Of a DNA stretch of 64,000 nt, positions 26,865 to 35,269 are shown in pieces. A program made the translations under genes and the position numbers. The stretch is from VXNE01 sp965205735 (lineage in GTDB: Bacteria > Pseudomonadota > Gammaproteobacteria > Pseudomonadales > Azotimanducaceae): positions 62,001 through 126,000 of the forward strand of contig OZ242179.1 of the NCBI GenBank assembly GCA_965205735.1, written 5' to 3'. Below the pieces are notes generated by a model that searched no databases, was not told where the DNA came from, and worked only from the letters and a program-made list of their open reading frames with translations. Numbering within the stretch: position 1 is the stretch's first letter; every line of letters starts with the position of its first letter.

Positions 26865-27535
26865 GAGGGCGCCCGCGCCTCCGCCGCCATGACCGCGGCC
26901 AGCACCGCCAGGCGCTCCGCCGGCGGCATCGCCCGGTAGCGCCGGCCCCAACCCGCCGCCTTGCGCTTGACCGCCTGCCGGTGCGTGAAGTCGCGCCCCG
27001 CGCACGACGCCCAGTGCACCCGGTCCGGCGCGAAGTTGAACCACACCTTCTCGGTGACCACCCCCGCCCGGTTCATCACCTGCAGCGACACGCTGCGCCA
27101 GTCCCGCAGCAGGTCGTCGTACAGCGCCGACGGGTACCCCGACACCATCACCGCGCACGGCAGCCCCTTGAGCAGCCCGAGCAGCGCCGCGTGGTCGGCG
27201 TCGGCGTAGTCGTGCCGGTAGCGCCGCCCGGACTTGCGCGCGCCGCGCAGGTACGGCGGATCGCTGTACACCAGCTCCGAACCGTCGAACGCGAAGTCCG
27301 CCAGATACCCGTGGCAGTCCGCGTTGACCAGCTCCACCGGATGGCCGCACTCGAACGCCGCCAGCGCGCGGGCGTCCAGATCGATGCCGATGCTGCGCAG
27401 CGCCGCCGGTTTGCGCTTCATCACCGCGCCGCCGCCCAGGTGCGTCTCGATGTACACCGCGTGCGGCGGCATCAGCGCGACCAGCGCCTGCCACAGCCCC
27501 GATGCCGCCTTCGATCCGAACCACGGGTTGCCCAT
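26861..27535 (-). CDS. DNA adenine methylase (Dam/D12 class), transposon passenger
   Basis: A 224-residue N6-adenine methyltransferase: motif X-like GNPWFGSKAASGLWQALVALMPPH at the N-terminus, AdoMet motif I YIETHLGGGAVMKRKP, and catalytic motif IV ELVYSDPPYL with DPPY near residue 93, followed by RYRHDYADADHAALLGLL. This is the alpha-group order of Dam-like enzymes. No endonuclease gene accompanies it. ATG 27535 is preferred over ATG 27547 because the latter falls inside the predicted -10 box. It probably methylates adenine in a short site such as GATC (specificity not proven). Confidence 0.88.
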   Translation of the reverse strand: MGNPWFGSKAASGLWQALVALMPPHAVYIETHLGGGAVMKRKPAALRSIGIDLDARALAAFECGHPVELVNADCHGYLADFAFDGSELVYSDPPYLRGARKSGRRYRHDYADADHAALLGLLKGLPCAVMVSGYPSALYDDLLRDWRSVSLQVMNRAGVVTEKVWFNFAPDRVHWASCAGRDFTHRQAVKRKAAGWGRRYRAMPPAERLAVLAAVMAAEARAPS

Positions 27536-27542
27536 GGCCCGC

Positions 27543-27571
27543 ACCATAGACGCCGCGATCTATGCTGTCAA
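27543..27571 (-). promoter_or_regulatory. Promoter of methylase-transposase operon, with GATC in spacer
   Basis: On the minus strand, a perfect -35 TTGACA (27571-27566) is followed by a 17-base spacer and -10 TATGGT (27548-27543). The predicted start of transcription, about 27536, is next to ATG 27535, so the mRNA would be leaderless. The spacer contains GATC (27557-27560), a possible target of the encoded methylase. Confidence 0.6.
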
Positions 27572-27657
27572 GCAGTCCAAGCAGCCCCGATAGCCAATCC
27601 TCAAGACGCCTTTCCGAATGTCCTCGTCACCAGAATGGCCAAAATGAGAACTGCTGC

Positions 27658-27998
27658 AAGAACGGGTTCGGTGTTGACTACGGGCGTTTCAACGTTACGT
27701 TTGACCCGGACGACATCTACCGGTTTCGCACGCCCCCTCTCGTCAATGTCTCCGCGACAGCGCCGTACGGGCACTCGGGCTCGCTATCAACTGTCCACGA
27801 CGCGATCATTGCGCACTTCGACCCGCTGCGATTCGTCCAGCCGGAATCCATGGACATCGTTCAGCGCCACGAGAGTTCTTCCGTCGGATGGCGGCTGTCA
27901 GTGGCGAATTCAAGCTAGTCGGATTGCTGACCGATGACGAAGTCGACGAAGTGGCCGCCTTTCTGAACACCCTGACCTTCGCGGTCCACGAGCCTTGA
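27658..27998 (+). pseudogene. MauG-like di-haem peroxidase fragment, right part, frameshifted
   Basis: Continues the left fragment: GFGVDYGRFNVTFDPDDIYRFRTPPLVNVSATAPYGHSGS, then HFDPLRF. The pattern is the C-terminal domain of a MauG/cytochrome c peroxidase-like enzyme, resembling those linked to the His-Xaa-Ser system (from memory). Near 27890 the frame shifts and resumes with LLTDDEVDEVAAFLNTLTF to a stop at 27998. The 5' half with the first haem site is gone. Confidence 0.75.
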
Positions 27999-28034
27999 GC
28001 ACCGCCCCCTCTCTGCCAACATGACTGAGACACA

Positions 28035-29268
28035 GTGTTCCGTCATAGTTTAATTTGAGGATATACGGACTTCAGCTTGCGGCGCGCGTCGCCGATCCCC
28101 ATGTGCCAGTCGACGCCGCGCTGGGCGTTGTTGACATCGGTGGACCACGCCGCGATTTCGTCGCGCAGCGTATCGATGTCGCCGATGCGGCGATCCTTCA
28201 GGCATTGCCGCGTCATGCAGCTAAGTTCACTCTCCGCGACGTTCAACCAGCTGCCGTGCTTCGGCGTGTGGCAGAACTCGATGCGGCGCACCAGGGCGCG
28301 CGCCCGGGCCGGCTCGAACACTTCGTAGAAGGCGCCGCGGGTGTGCGTGTTGAGGTTGTCGGACACCAGCGTGACACGCTCGCAGCCGGCGTGGCGGCCC
28401 TCCAGCAACTCCGCCACCTCGCGCGCCCAATCGGACTTCGTGCGGCGCGGGCGCGCAGTCGCCCGCCGAAATCCAGCCAAGGGCTCGCAGAACAGGAAGA
28501 TCGACGCCGTGCCGGCGCGCTCGTACTCGTAATCGACGCGCCGCGGGCGCTTCGCGGTGGCCGCGATCGGACGTCGAGTCTCCCGCACCAGCTGCACTGG
28601 CTGCTCGTCCATGCACAGCACCGGCCAAGCGGCGTCGTAGGGCCTCGCGTAGGCGTCCAGCACCCGCTCCATGTTCGCCGCGAACTCGGCGTCGGCCTCC
28701 GGCGGAATCACCCAGTACGCGACCTTGCGTCCGCTGACGCCGTTTTTTTTAGCGTCCGCCGAACGGTCTCGTGACTCAACGACTCGACGATCTCCAACTC
28801 CACCGCGCGCCGCGCCAACAGCCGCAGCGACCAGTTCGCGTAGCCCGGCGGCGGCGCGCCCAGGCGCAGCGCGATCAACTGCGACTCCTGCTCGCCGTCG
28901 AGCCGCTTCTCCACCGGCGGCGACGCCCGGCGCTTGCGCTCCAGCGCCGCCGCGAAGCCTTCCAGCACGAAGCGCCGCCTGACGTTCTCCGCCGTCTGCC
29001 GACGGCACGAGTAGGCCTCCGAGATTTGCCGGTCCGTCCAACACGGCCCGTCCTCGTCCGCCTGCAGCAGGATCCGCGCACGCCGCGCCTTCTGGCTGCC
29101 GCCCGACAACTTCCGAACCGCCTCGCGGCACCACTCCCGCTCCTCCTCCGTCAGCCGAACCACGTATATCTTCCGCATGGGAAACCTCCGCCGTCCCCCA
29201 ACAGCGCCTTCCCGTCACATTCTAAAGCCCGATCACCAATATCCCTAATCTTATTTGTGACGGAACAC
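28035..29268 (-). mobile_element. IS630-family insertion sequence
   Basis: A 1234-bp element with terminal repeats GTGTTCCGTCA (left, 28035-28045; right, complement ending 29268). The right flank has the expected TA (29269-29270); the left flank reads CA (28033-28034), so one copy of the TA duplication appears mutated. It carries one split transposase gene on the minus strand. It lies 36 bases after the peroxidase remnant. Confidence 0.88.
28043..29178 (-). CDS. IS630-family transposase in two frames joined at an A8 slippery run
   Basis: The first frame (ATG 29178) encodes a helix-turn-helix region (MRKIYVVRLTEEEREWC, RRARILLQADEDG, WTDRQISEAYSCRRQTAENVRRRF) up to SHETVRRTLKK. The second frame continues NGVSGRKVAYWVIPPEADAEF, then DDE motifs VLCMDEQPVQLV, LVSDNLNTHT and PKHGSWLNVAESELSCM. 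The switch coincides with eight A residues on the coding strand (28743-28750), so a one-base slip restores a full-length enzyme of about 378 residues. Programmed slippage is known in IS elements; a simple mutation is the alternative. Confidence 0.85.
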
Positions 29269-29312
29269 TAGCAACCTTTGGAATTACTGTAGGGCGGTGG
29301 AGGTGAAGACCG

Positions 29313-29762
29313 ATGACCGCAGAGAGAGACGCGATGACATTGAATGAGGTTTCCTATTCGGCCCTGGGGGCTGAGGAGCGTAGCGACGAGGCCCCCAGGG
29401 CCGGGCGCCCAAGACCGGGGCCTGACCCGGAGGTCGTGGCCAAGCCGAAGCGGCGCCAGTTCAGCGCGCAGTATCGGCTGCGGATCATCGAGGAGGCGGA
29501 GCGCTGCACGCGGCGCGGCGAAGTGGGTCGGCTGCTTCGCCGCGAGGGGCTGTACAGCTCGCATCTGACGGCTTGGCGCAAGGCGCGGCGCAAGGGCTCG
29601 CTGCGGGAGTTGGCCTCGAAGAAGCGCGGCGCGAAACCGGCCGAACGCAATCCGCTGGATGCGAAGGTGCGCGCGCTGGAGGCGCAAGTGGCTCGCCTGG
29701 AGCACGAACTGCACACCGCGCACACGATTCTGGACGTGCAGGGAAAAGTTGCCGGGCTTGTC
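29313..29762 (+). pseudogene. IS3-type OrfA transposase fragment
   Basis: After GGTGGAGGTG the frame encodes KRRQFSAQYRLRIIEEAERCTRRGEVGRLLRREGLYSSHLTAWRKAR, a helix-turn-helix of IS3-family OrfA, followed by the leucine-zipper helix (DAKVRALEAQVARLEHELHTAHTILDVQGKVAGL). Homology stops near 29762, where the IS110 upstream region begins, and no OrfB follows. It was most likely cut by the IS110 insertion. Confidence 0.75.
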
Positions 29763-29937
29763 TGTTTCAATAGTCCCGCCCACGGCACTCCGGAGCGCCG
29801 TGGGCGGCGGTGGCCGGACCGTTGACGGGCTGACCTTCGGGGCCGACCAGCAGTGTGGTCGCCACCGTCTTTCCCAATGTCCTGAATGGACACATGAGCG
29901 TCAAGGCTCGCATGACAAGCACAGGAGACAGGAAAGC
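29763..29937 (+). ncRNA. Candidate IS110 bridge RNA region
   Basis: The 175 bases between the IS3 fragment and the IS110 transposase are non-coding and structured: an 11-bp GC-rich stem (29776-29786 with 29797-29807) followed by several shorter pairings. IS110-family elements are known to express a structured RNA from a flanking non-coding end that guides the recombinase to donor and target. Assignment here is by position and structure only; loops complementary to target were not verified. Confidence 0.4.
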
Positions 29938-30882
29938 ATGACGAGTCATACCCCCAATACAGTTGGTGTTGATATCTCGAAGGCACATCTGGACGCCCAC
30001 CAGCTTCCCTCGGGGCGGACGGCACAGTTTACCAACGACGCTGCCGGATTCGAGGCGCTGGCCGCCCGGATCGGGCCCGAGGCGGACTGTTTGGCATACG
30101 AGTCCACGGGCCCCTGGCACCGGGCCTTCGAGGAGGCGCTGGCGGAGACGCTGCCGCTTTCGTGCGTGAACGCCAAGCGGGCGCGGCGTTTCGCGCAGGC
30201 CCTGGGCGAGCACGCCAAGACGGACGCGGTGGATGCTCGCGTGCTGGCCATGATGGGCGCGGCATTCGACCTTCGGCGGGTGAACTTGGCGTCGCCGACG
30301 CGGCGCGATTTGGACGAACCGCAGACGGCGCGGGACGCGCTGGTGAAGGACCGCACCGCCGCTTTGAACCGCAAGAAGCACGCACGTCACAAGCTGCTGA
30401 AGCGGCAGTTGCGGAACCGGTTGGCCCAGATAGACCGGCAAATCACGGCGTTGGACGCCGAGGTCGCGAAGCTGATCGCGGGCGACAAGGTGCTGACCTC
30501 CGTGCCCGGAATCGGGTCGGTCACCGCCGCGGGCCTGCTCTCGAAGATGCCGGAACTGGGCACGATCGACGGCAAGGCGGCAGCCAGCCTGGCGGGCTTG
30601 GTGCCGATGACGCGCGAGTCGGGAACCTGGAAGGGGCGGAGCTTTATCCACGGCGGCCGGGCCAGGCCGCGGCGCCTGCTCTACATGGCGTCGGTCAGCG
30701 CGATCCGCCACAACCCGGACTTCGTTCGCAAGTACCGTGAACTCCGTGAACGAGGCAAGCCACCGAAGGTGGCCCTCACGGCGATCATGCGCAAGATGCT
30801 GGTGCTGGCCAACACCCTGCTTGGGCATGATCGGCTCTGGTCGCCGGACCCCGTCGGTTCGCAGGGTCGCGTGCCGGCGTAA
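29938..30882 (+). CDS. IS110-family transposase
   Basis: A 314-residue transposase with the RuvC-like DEDD domain (TVGVDISKAHLDAHQL at residue 8, ADCLAYESTGPWH, HAKTDAVDARVLAMMG) and the C-terminal Transposase_20 domain (LTSVPGIGSVTAAGLLSKMPELGTID, LAGLVPMTRESGTWKGRSFIHGGR) including the catalytic serine. It is complete. AGGAGACAGGAAAGC upstream supports ATG 29938. These elements move via a circular intermediate without terminal inverted repeats. Confidence 0.92.
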   Translation: MTSHTPNTVGVDISKAHLDAHQLPSGRTAQFTNDAAGFEALAARIGPEADCLAYESTGPWHRAFEEALAETLPLSCVNAKRARRFAQALGEHAKTDAVDARVLAMMGAAFDLRRVNLASPTRRDLDEPQTARDALVKDRTAALNRKKHARHKLLKRQLRNRLAQIDRQITALDAEVAKLIAGDKVLTSVPGIGSVTAAGLLSKMPELGTIDGKAAASLAGLVPMTRESGTWKGRSFIHGGRARPRRLLYMASVSAIRHNPDFVRKYRELRERGKPPKVALTAIMRKMLVLANTLLGHDRLWSPDPVGSQGRVPA

Positions 30883-30890
30883 GCGCCTTC

Positions 30891-30952
30891 GTTGGTCCTG
30901 GAGCCTTTGCGAAGGGAGCGTCAGCGACCGGAGCCAAGGCTCCAGGACCAAC
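30891..30952. repeat. 15-bp perfect inverted repeat after IS110 transposase
   Basis: GTTGGTCCTGGAGCC (30891-30905) and its perfect complement (30938-30952) form a hairpin with a 32-base loop starting 9 bases after the transposase stop. There is no T-run, so it may be an IS end structure and not an intrinsic terminator. Confidence 0.6.
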
Positions 30953-31335
30953 GGCACTCCGATCAGCCGGACACTCTCAATCCGCGGAGAGACGCCCGCC
31001 GACGCCGGGCAACTCCCGTGGATACCAACCCCAGCTCCCCGCCACGTCGCCAAAACACCAACCCAGGAGGCGAGCGAAGGTACGCCGAGACACAATATTT
31101 GCAACATGGATACTTGTCTGCGTCACCGCTGTCGACCGTCGGGGGTCGCAGGGTGGCGCAGGGATCCGGCCCTCCGGGAAAAGAGGATCGGGTCCGCCTA
31201 CCACGTTGGGCGGGTGCTTGGCGGCAACTTGCGCGTCCATGGCCGAACGCGGACGCATCCGGCCCGTGCCGCCGGAGGGACAACGATGGCGCGCGAACAG
31301 TCGTAAAATATCTTTTTTGATGGTGGGCTGAATAC
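30953..31335. other. Intergenic stretch without a supported gene
   Basis: Several open frames exist on both strands but none shows a recognisable family, a good ribosome site or a signal peptide. An AT-richer segment (AAAATATCTTTTTTG) lies just before the next gene and may hold its promoter. Confidence 0.5.
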
Positions 31336-32115
31336 ATGATGCGGCGGCGGGCATTGATCGCGGCGGCTTTGCTTTCGGCGGTGTCTTTCGGGGCTGGCGC
31401 GGACTGGCGGGTCGCGGACGGCAAGGTTGCGCACGCGGGTGCCATCGAGTCGAGCGATGGCCAACAGGCCACCCTGGAGGTTCGCTGCCGGCCGGGGCTC
31501 GACGTTCGCGTTGCCCACCCCGCGTTGGCCCGTCTGTCGGCCAACGCCTTCGACCCGCGGCCGGGGTGGGGGAGTACCGTCGACCTGCTCATGGGATGGG
31601 GGCTGGATCTGACCCGGGACGATCACCGCGGCTGGCGGAGCGCGTGGCATCGTTGTGGCGACAGGCCGGATTGCCTGGTCGCACGAGACGCCGATGTCGA
31701 CAACCTTGTCCGCTCGCTCAAGTCCAACTGGTCGCTTTTCGTCCGGATGGAGCCCCCGGGCGAAATCCCCGTCGATCTGCGGGTGTCCCTCGCGGGGTCC
31801 GCCCAGGCGATCGAGTCCGTTTGTCCTGTGCTGAATCCGGGAGAGCGCGCCGGCCGGAATCGGGCGCCCGAACACCCACCGTACGGTTTTGCGTCGAGCG
31901 CATCGAAGTACAGAATGGCGCGGCCCGGCGGGGAGGACATGCGCGCCGCCGTTGCGATCGCGACACAGAGGCGATCGGGGCGAAGTCTGGAGGGGTCAGT
32001 CCCGCCCCTGCAAGCGGGCAAGCAGAGCGGCGCCGCTACGCCGGGCGAGCAGCCGTTCGCCGTGGCGGTTGACCATGGCGGTGGATTTCCAGCGGCCGGC
32101 CTTCGATGTGGATGA
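31336..32115 (+). CDS. Exported hypothetical protein with aberrant C-terminal extension
   Basis: The N-terminus is a signal peptide (MMRRRALIAAALLSAVSFGAGA). The mature part to about residue 165 is a beta-rich domain with cysteines (EVRCRPGLDVRV, RCGDRPDCLVARDADVD, VSLAGSAQAIESVC), like small secreted proteins of unknown role. Beyond GSAQAIESVC the remaining ~95 residues look random, as if the natural stop was lost at a junction near 31830. The second methionine (31339) could also start. No function is assigned. Confidence 0.5.
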   Translation: MMRRRALIAAALLSAVSFGAGADWRVADGKVAHAGAIESSDGQQATLEVRCRPGLDVRVAHPALARLSANAFDPRPGWGSTVDLLMGWGLDLTRDDHRGWRSAWHRCGDRPDCLVARDADVDNLVRSLKSNWSLFVRMEPPGEIPVDLRVSLAGSAQAIESVCPVLNPGERAGRNRAPEHPPYGFASSASKYRMARPGGEDMRAAVAIATQRRSGRSLEGSVPPLQAGKQSGAATPGEQPFAVAVDHGGGFPAAGLRCG

Positions 32116-32150
32116 CGACCGCGTGATGGAGCAGGGGGTAGAGTAGTAAG

Positions 32151-32765
32151 GTGCCGGGGGAGCCGATCGGCGCGAACGAGCTGGCCGCGCTGACGGTGCT
32201 GGACGCGCGCGACGCGGGAGTGGCGGACCTGGCGGGTCTCGAGCGGGCGGTCAACCTGGAAGGCCTGGACCTCGGCCTGAACCCGCTGGTCGACCTGCGC
32301 GTGCTGGAATCGCTGCCCGCGCTCGAGTCGCTCAACCTCGACGGCGCCGTGTCGGATCCATGGGCGCTGACCGGGCTGGCTGGCCTCCGGCGCCTGTCGG
32401 TTCGGGGCAACGACCTGCCCGACGTCGAGGCCCTGTCGTCGCTGACGCGCCTGGAGGTGCTCGACCTCGGGAACAACCGGATCGCCGATCTCGGTCCGGT
32501 TGTCCGCCTGGCGGAACTGAGGGCGCTGCGCCTAGACGGTAACGCCGTGGCCGATCTCCCGCCGCTGGCTGGACTGCGGCGGCTGGCGACGCTCGATGTG
32601 CGCGACAACCGCGTGACGGACGTCGCGCCATTGGCCGGGCTGCCCGGCCTGGTCCGCCTGGACGCGGGGGGCAACCGGATCGGGGACTTCTCCGTATTGG
32701 AAGGCATCGCGACGCTGCGCGTGTTCGGCGCGGACGAACAGGTCGACTTGCGGGCGCCGCGATGA
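32151..32765 (+). pseudogene. Leucine-rich repeat fragment, copy of the giant surface protein's C-terminus
   Basis: A 204-residue frame made of LRRs (VNLEGLDLGLNPLVDLRVLESLPAL, LEVLDLGNNRIADLGPV, LRALRLDGNAVADL, LATLDVRDNRVTDVAPL, GGNRIGDFSVLEGI). It is nearly identical to the last 200 residues of the protein ending at 50489, and DNA similarity runs from 32160 to 32779, past the stop codon. It lacks the signal peptide and upstream domains, so it is most likely a duplicated 3' end. The GTG at 32151 is only a nominal start. Confidence 0.8.
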
Positions 32766-32927
32766 GGACACGTACACGATGACGACTGCGCAACTGACCC
32801 GGCTCCAGCGTCTCGCGCACCCCGCGCAGGCTTAGACCGTCGTGCGACGCCATGTCGCTGTCGCGCCAAGAGGCCCGGGTAGGGCGTCAGACGTCCCGCC
32901 ATCCCCGGTCACAGAACCTCCGTCGCC

Positions 32928-33060
32928 TTGCGGGCGGCGGTCGCCTTGATTCTCGCCTCGGGGTTCAGCGCGAGCGCACGGGCGCAGGACACGATGACCG
33001 TTGCGATCGCGGCGGATGGCGATCAGGTGACGGAAGGCGAGGAGCGCCGATCCCGGTCAG
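32928..33060 (+). pseudogene. Secreted Calx-beta protein, N-terminal fragment
   Basis: The frame opens with a signal peptide (LRAAVALILASGFSASARAQ) followed by MTVAIAADGDQVTEGE, the start of a Calx-beta-type domain as in the giant surface protein. After about 45 residues the sequence becomes an IS256 transposase fragment on the opposite strand. It appears to be a surface-protein gene cut by an insertion. Confidence 0.5.
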
Positions 33061-33119
33061 AAATTCGCGGCGCGGAAGGTGGCCATTGCGAACCAGCCGC
33101 CGCCGTCCGTCCGGCAATT

Positions 33120-33259
33120 GTTCCCCCCGTCAGGCGCCCCTCGAGCTCCGCCGCCACCGCCGCCTCGATCAGCCGTCGCGCGCCCGTGCGCAGCAGCTTC
33201 GTCATCGCGTTTTCAACCGCCGCCGGCGCCGCCAGCGAAACCACTTTATCGTTGCCCAT
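33120..33259 (-). pseudogene. IS256-type transposase, N-terminal fragment
   Basis: ATG 33259 begins MGNDKVVSLAAPAAVENAM followed by TKLLRTGARRLIEAAVAAELE, the opening of IS256-family Mutator transposases. The homology ends after about 45 residues; the remaining ~350 residues including the DDE core are absent. Confidence 0.6.
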
Positions 33260-33473
33260 GCGCCGCGCGCTCTTCTTGACGGAACCGATTTTTCCCAATT
33301 TGATTTCGGCAGAGACACGCCGCACAACCGAACTCACCCGTACGCCACTTTCGACCATGGCTCCGCATCCCGTCGCGTTCCATGTTGGTCCCGAGAAGTG
33401 CTAGACGCGGTGACCAGCTAGCGCGAGTATTCGGGGGCAAGACCCGAAATTGCACCCTCTAAACTACGGGTAT

Positions 33474-33489
33474 CCCTCCATTTGGAGGG
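33474..33489. promoter_or_regulatory. Short palindrome upstream of LuxR gene
   Basis: CCCTCCA and TGGAGGG separated by TT form a 16-bp palindrome 71 bases before the luxR-type gene, in a locally AT-richer stretch. It could be an autoregulatory operator; no experimental or comparative support. Confidence 0.3.
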
Positions 33490-33559
33490 CTTCAAATGGC
33501 AATCAAATGTTTAGCATCTGTTCAACGACCGAGCCGCGGTCGGAAAGGGTTGGATCCGT

Positions 33560-34708
33560 ATGAGCAAGCAGGAGCTGTTCGAGCGCATCCTGATGTCGCT
33601 GCACGCGGCGGTGCTCGACGATTCCGGATGGCTGGCGGCCTCCCGCCTGATCGATGAGTTCTGCGAGTCGCGAGGCAATTTTCTGGTGTTCGGCGATAGC
33701 GATTCGCCGGGAGAGCTCAATCTCTTCTTTTCGCGGCTCTGCTACCGCGGGGAACGAGACGAAGAACTGGAGCGGGAATATTTCGAGGTCTACTATCCCA
33801 CGGACGAACGCCTCCCGCGCATCAGGCAACTGCCCGACTCCCAGATCGTCCCTGTCCGTTCGCTCTTCACCGAGGAGGAGATAAAGCACTCCCGCGTTTA
33901 CAACGAGTCGCTGTCGCGCCACATGGCCGGCGACAGCGTCAACGTGCGTCTCGATGGGCCGCGGGGCTCGCGCATCGTATGGGCCGTCGGCGATCCCGTC
34001 GACTCGCGCGGCTGGTCCTTCGACCGGGTCGGGACGATCGAGCGTCTGCTCCCCCATCTTCGTCAGTTCGTGCGGGTTCGGCAGGCGATGGTCGATGCGC
34101 GGGCGCTGGGCTCGTCACTCGCCGCGCTGCTCGAGAACACCCGCTGCGGGGTCATTCAGCTGGACCCGCGCGGGCGGATCGTTGCGGCCAACGACCGCGC
34201 CCGGAATCTTCTGCGCAAAGGCGAGGGGCTCACCGAATGGGGCGGCCTCCTGCACGCCTCGGCGGCGGAAGACGACAGGCGCCTGCGGACACTGCTAGCG
34301 AGAGCGCTGCCGCGCTTCGGCGGTGAGGGCGCGAGCACCTCGATGACCGTGGGAAGACCGGATTCGCAGCGGCTCGTGCTGCACGCGTGTCCCATCGGCG
34401 GGGGAGGGGCGGACCCGCGCCCGAGCCGCGTCGCGGCGCTCGTGCTGGCCGTCTACCCGGTCGGGCGCGGGGACATCGACGCGAACCAGATCCAGGCGCT
34501 TCTCGGTCTCACGCGGGCGGAGAGCCGCGTGGCGGTCTCGTTGGCCGAGGGCGGGACCATCAGCGACATCGCGCGTGCCACGGCGCGAAGCGAAACCACG
34601 GTGCGGTGGCACGTCAGGCGCGTCTTCGCGAAGCTCGGCGTCTCCCGCCAGGTGGACCTGGTGAAGGTCGTGCTGGCGGTGCCGGACGTTCCGCGGACGC
34701 CCGGCTGA
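33560..34708 (+). CDS. LuxR-family transcriptional regulator
   Basis: A 382-residue regulator. Residues 1-190 form an uncharacterised sensor region, residues ~205-260 look PAS-like (NTRCGVIQLDPRGRIVAANDRARNLL), and the C-terminal helix-turn-helix is of LuxR/FixJ type (LLGLTRAESRVAVSLAEGG, TISDIARATARSETTVRWHVRRVFAKLGVSRQVDLVKVV). The ligand is unknown. AAAGGG lies upstream of ATG 33560. Its 3' end and the following 550 bases are duplicated at 40715-41500, where only the DNA-binding part remains. Confidence 0.88.
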   Translation: MSKQELFERILMSLHAAVLDDSGWLAASRLIDEFCESRGNFLVFGDSDSPGELNLFFSRLCYRGERDEELEREYFEVYYPTDERLPRIRQLPDSQIVPVRSLFTEEEIKHSRVYNESLSRHMAGDSVNVRLDGPRGSRIVWAVGDPVDSRGWSFDRVGTIERLLPHLRQFVRVRQAMVDARALGSSLAALLENTRCGVIQLDPRGRIVAANDRARNLLRKGEGLTEWGGLLHASAAEDDRRLRTLLARALPRFGGEGASTSMTVGRPDSQRLVLHACPIGGGGADPRPSRVAALVLAVYPVGRGDIDANQIQALLGLTRAESRVAVSLAEGGTISDIARATARSETTVRWHVRRVFAKLGVSRQVDLVKVVLAVPDVPRTPG

Positions 34709-35269
34709 CGCGCCGGGGCGGGGCACGCCCTCCGAATCGCTCCTTTCCCCATGGGTCTCTCGCCGGGGAGACGTTGGCCACCGACAAGCTCGCCGTGATC
34801 GATGCGGGCAGCGACGGCGCCTTCCTCGGGAAGGCACGAGGCTACTTTTCGGAGGTGAGCGGCTCCTGCGCGGAGTCGTCGCAATGAACAATCGGAGGAG
34901 GCGCAATGGTCGGCGAAGTCGCGCGAGACGACCATCGCCGAGGACCATCCTCCGGCTTCTGAAGGATGACACGGGTTTCGTCGCTCCCATGCGGAGTGGC
35001 GCATGTCTTGCTTGCTCGTGGGCGCCGCGGCCGCACCGGCGCCAGCCGGTCCTCGCGGCGGCTAGGCGCCCGGTAGCGCAACCCGAACAACACCGTCGAG
35101 CACAACGCCCGCGATGACCTGACCGCACGCCGCCGTTGACAACGGACAGCCTCGCGGCGCGTCGCGTGCCGCGGGCAACCGGCCGATGTCGATGCCGTGA
35201 AAAACACTACAAATTGGGGGCGAAAGTCTTCCGGGCCATCGACTACGGTGATGTTTCGATGGCCAACGG
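34488..35269 (+). repeat. Direct repeat copy A (~0.78 kb)
   Basis: This segment covers the LuxR helix-turn-helix coding end plus about 560 bases of non-coding DNA and matches 40715-41500 in the same orientation at roughly 90% or more by eye. The stretch 34965-35150 is almost invariant. No protein gene is supported in the non-coding part. Confidence 0.85.

Larger units (their letters stand above)
25477..27657 (-). mobile_element. 2181-bp insertion sequence with DNA adenine methylase passenger
   Basis: Perfect 19-bp terminal inverted repeats (GCAGCAGTTCTCATTTTGG at 25477-25495, its complement at 27639-27657) bound two minus-strand genes. A 7-bp target duplication AAGAACG flanks it (25470-25476 and 27658-27664). 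Removing the element and one repeat restores a continuous peroxidase frame, which proves the boundaries. It contains a methylase gene followed, with a 4-base overlap, by the transposase gene. Both genes and both ends look intact, so it may be active. Confidence 0.92.
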
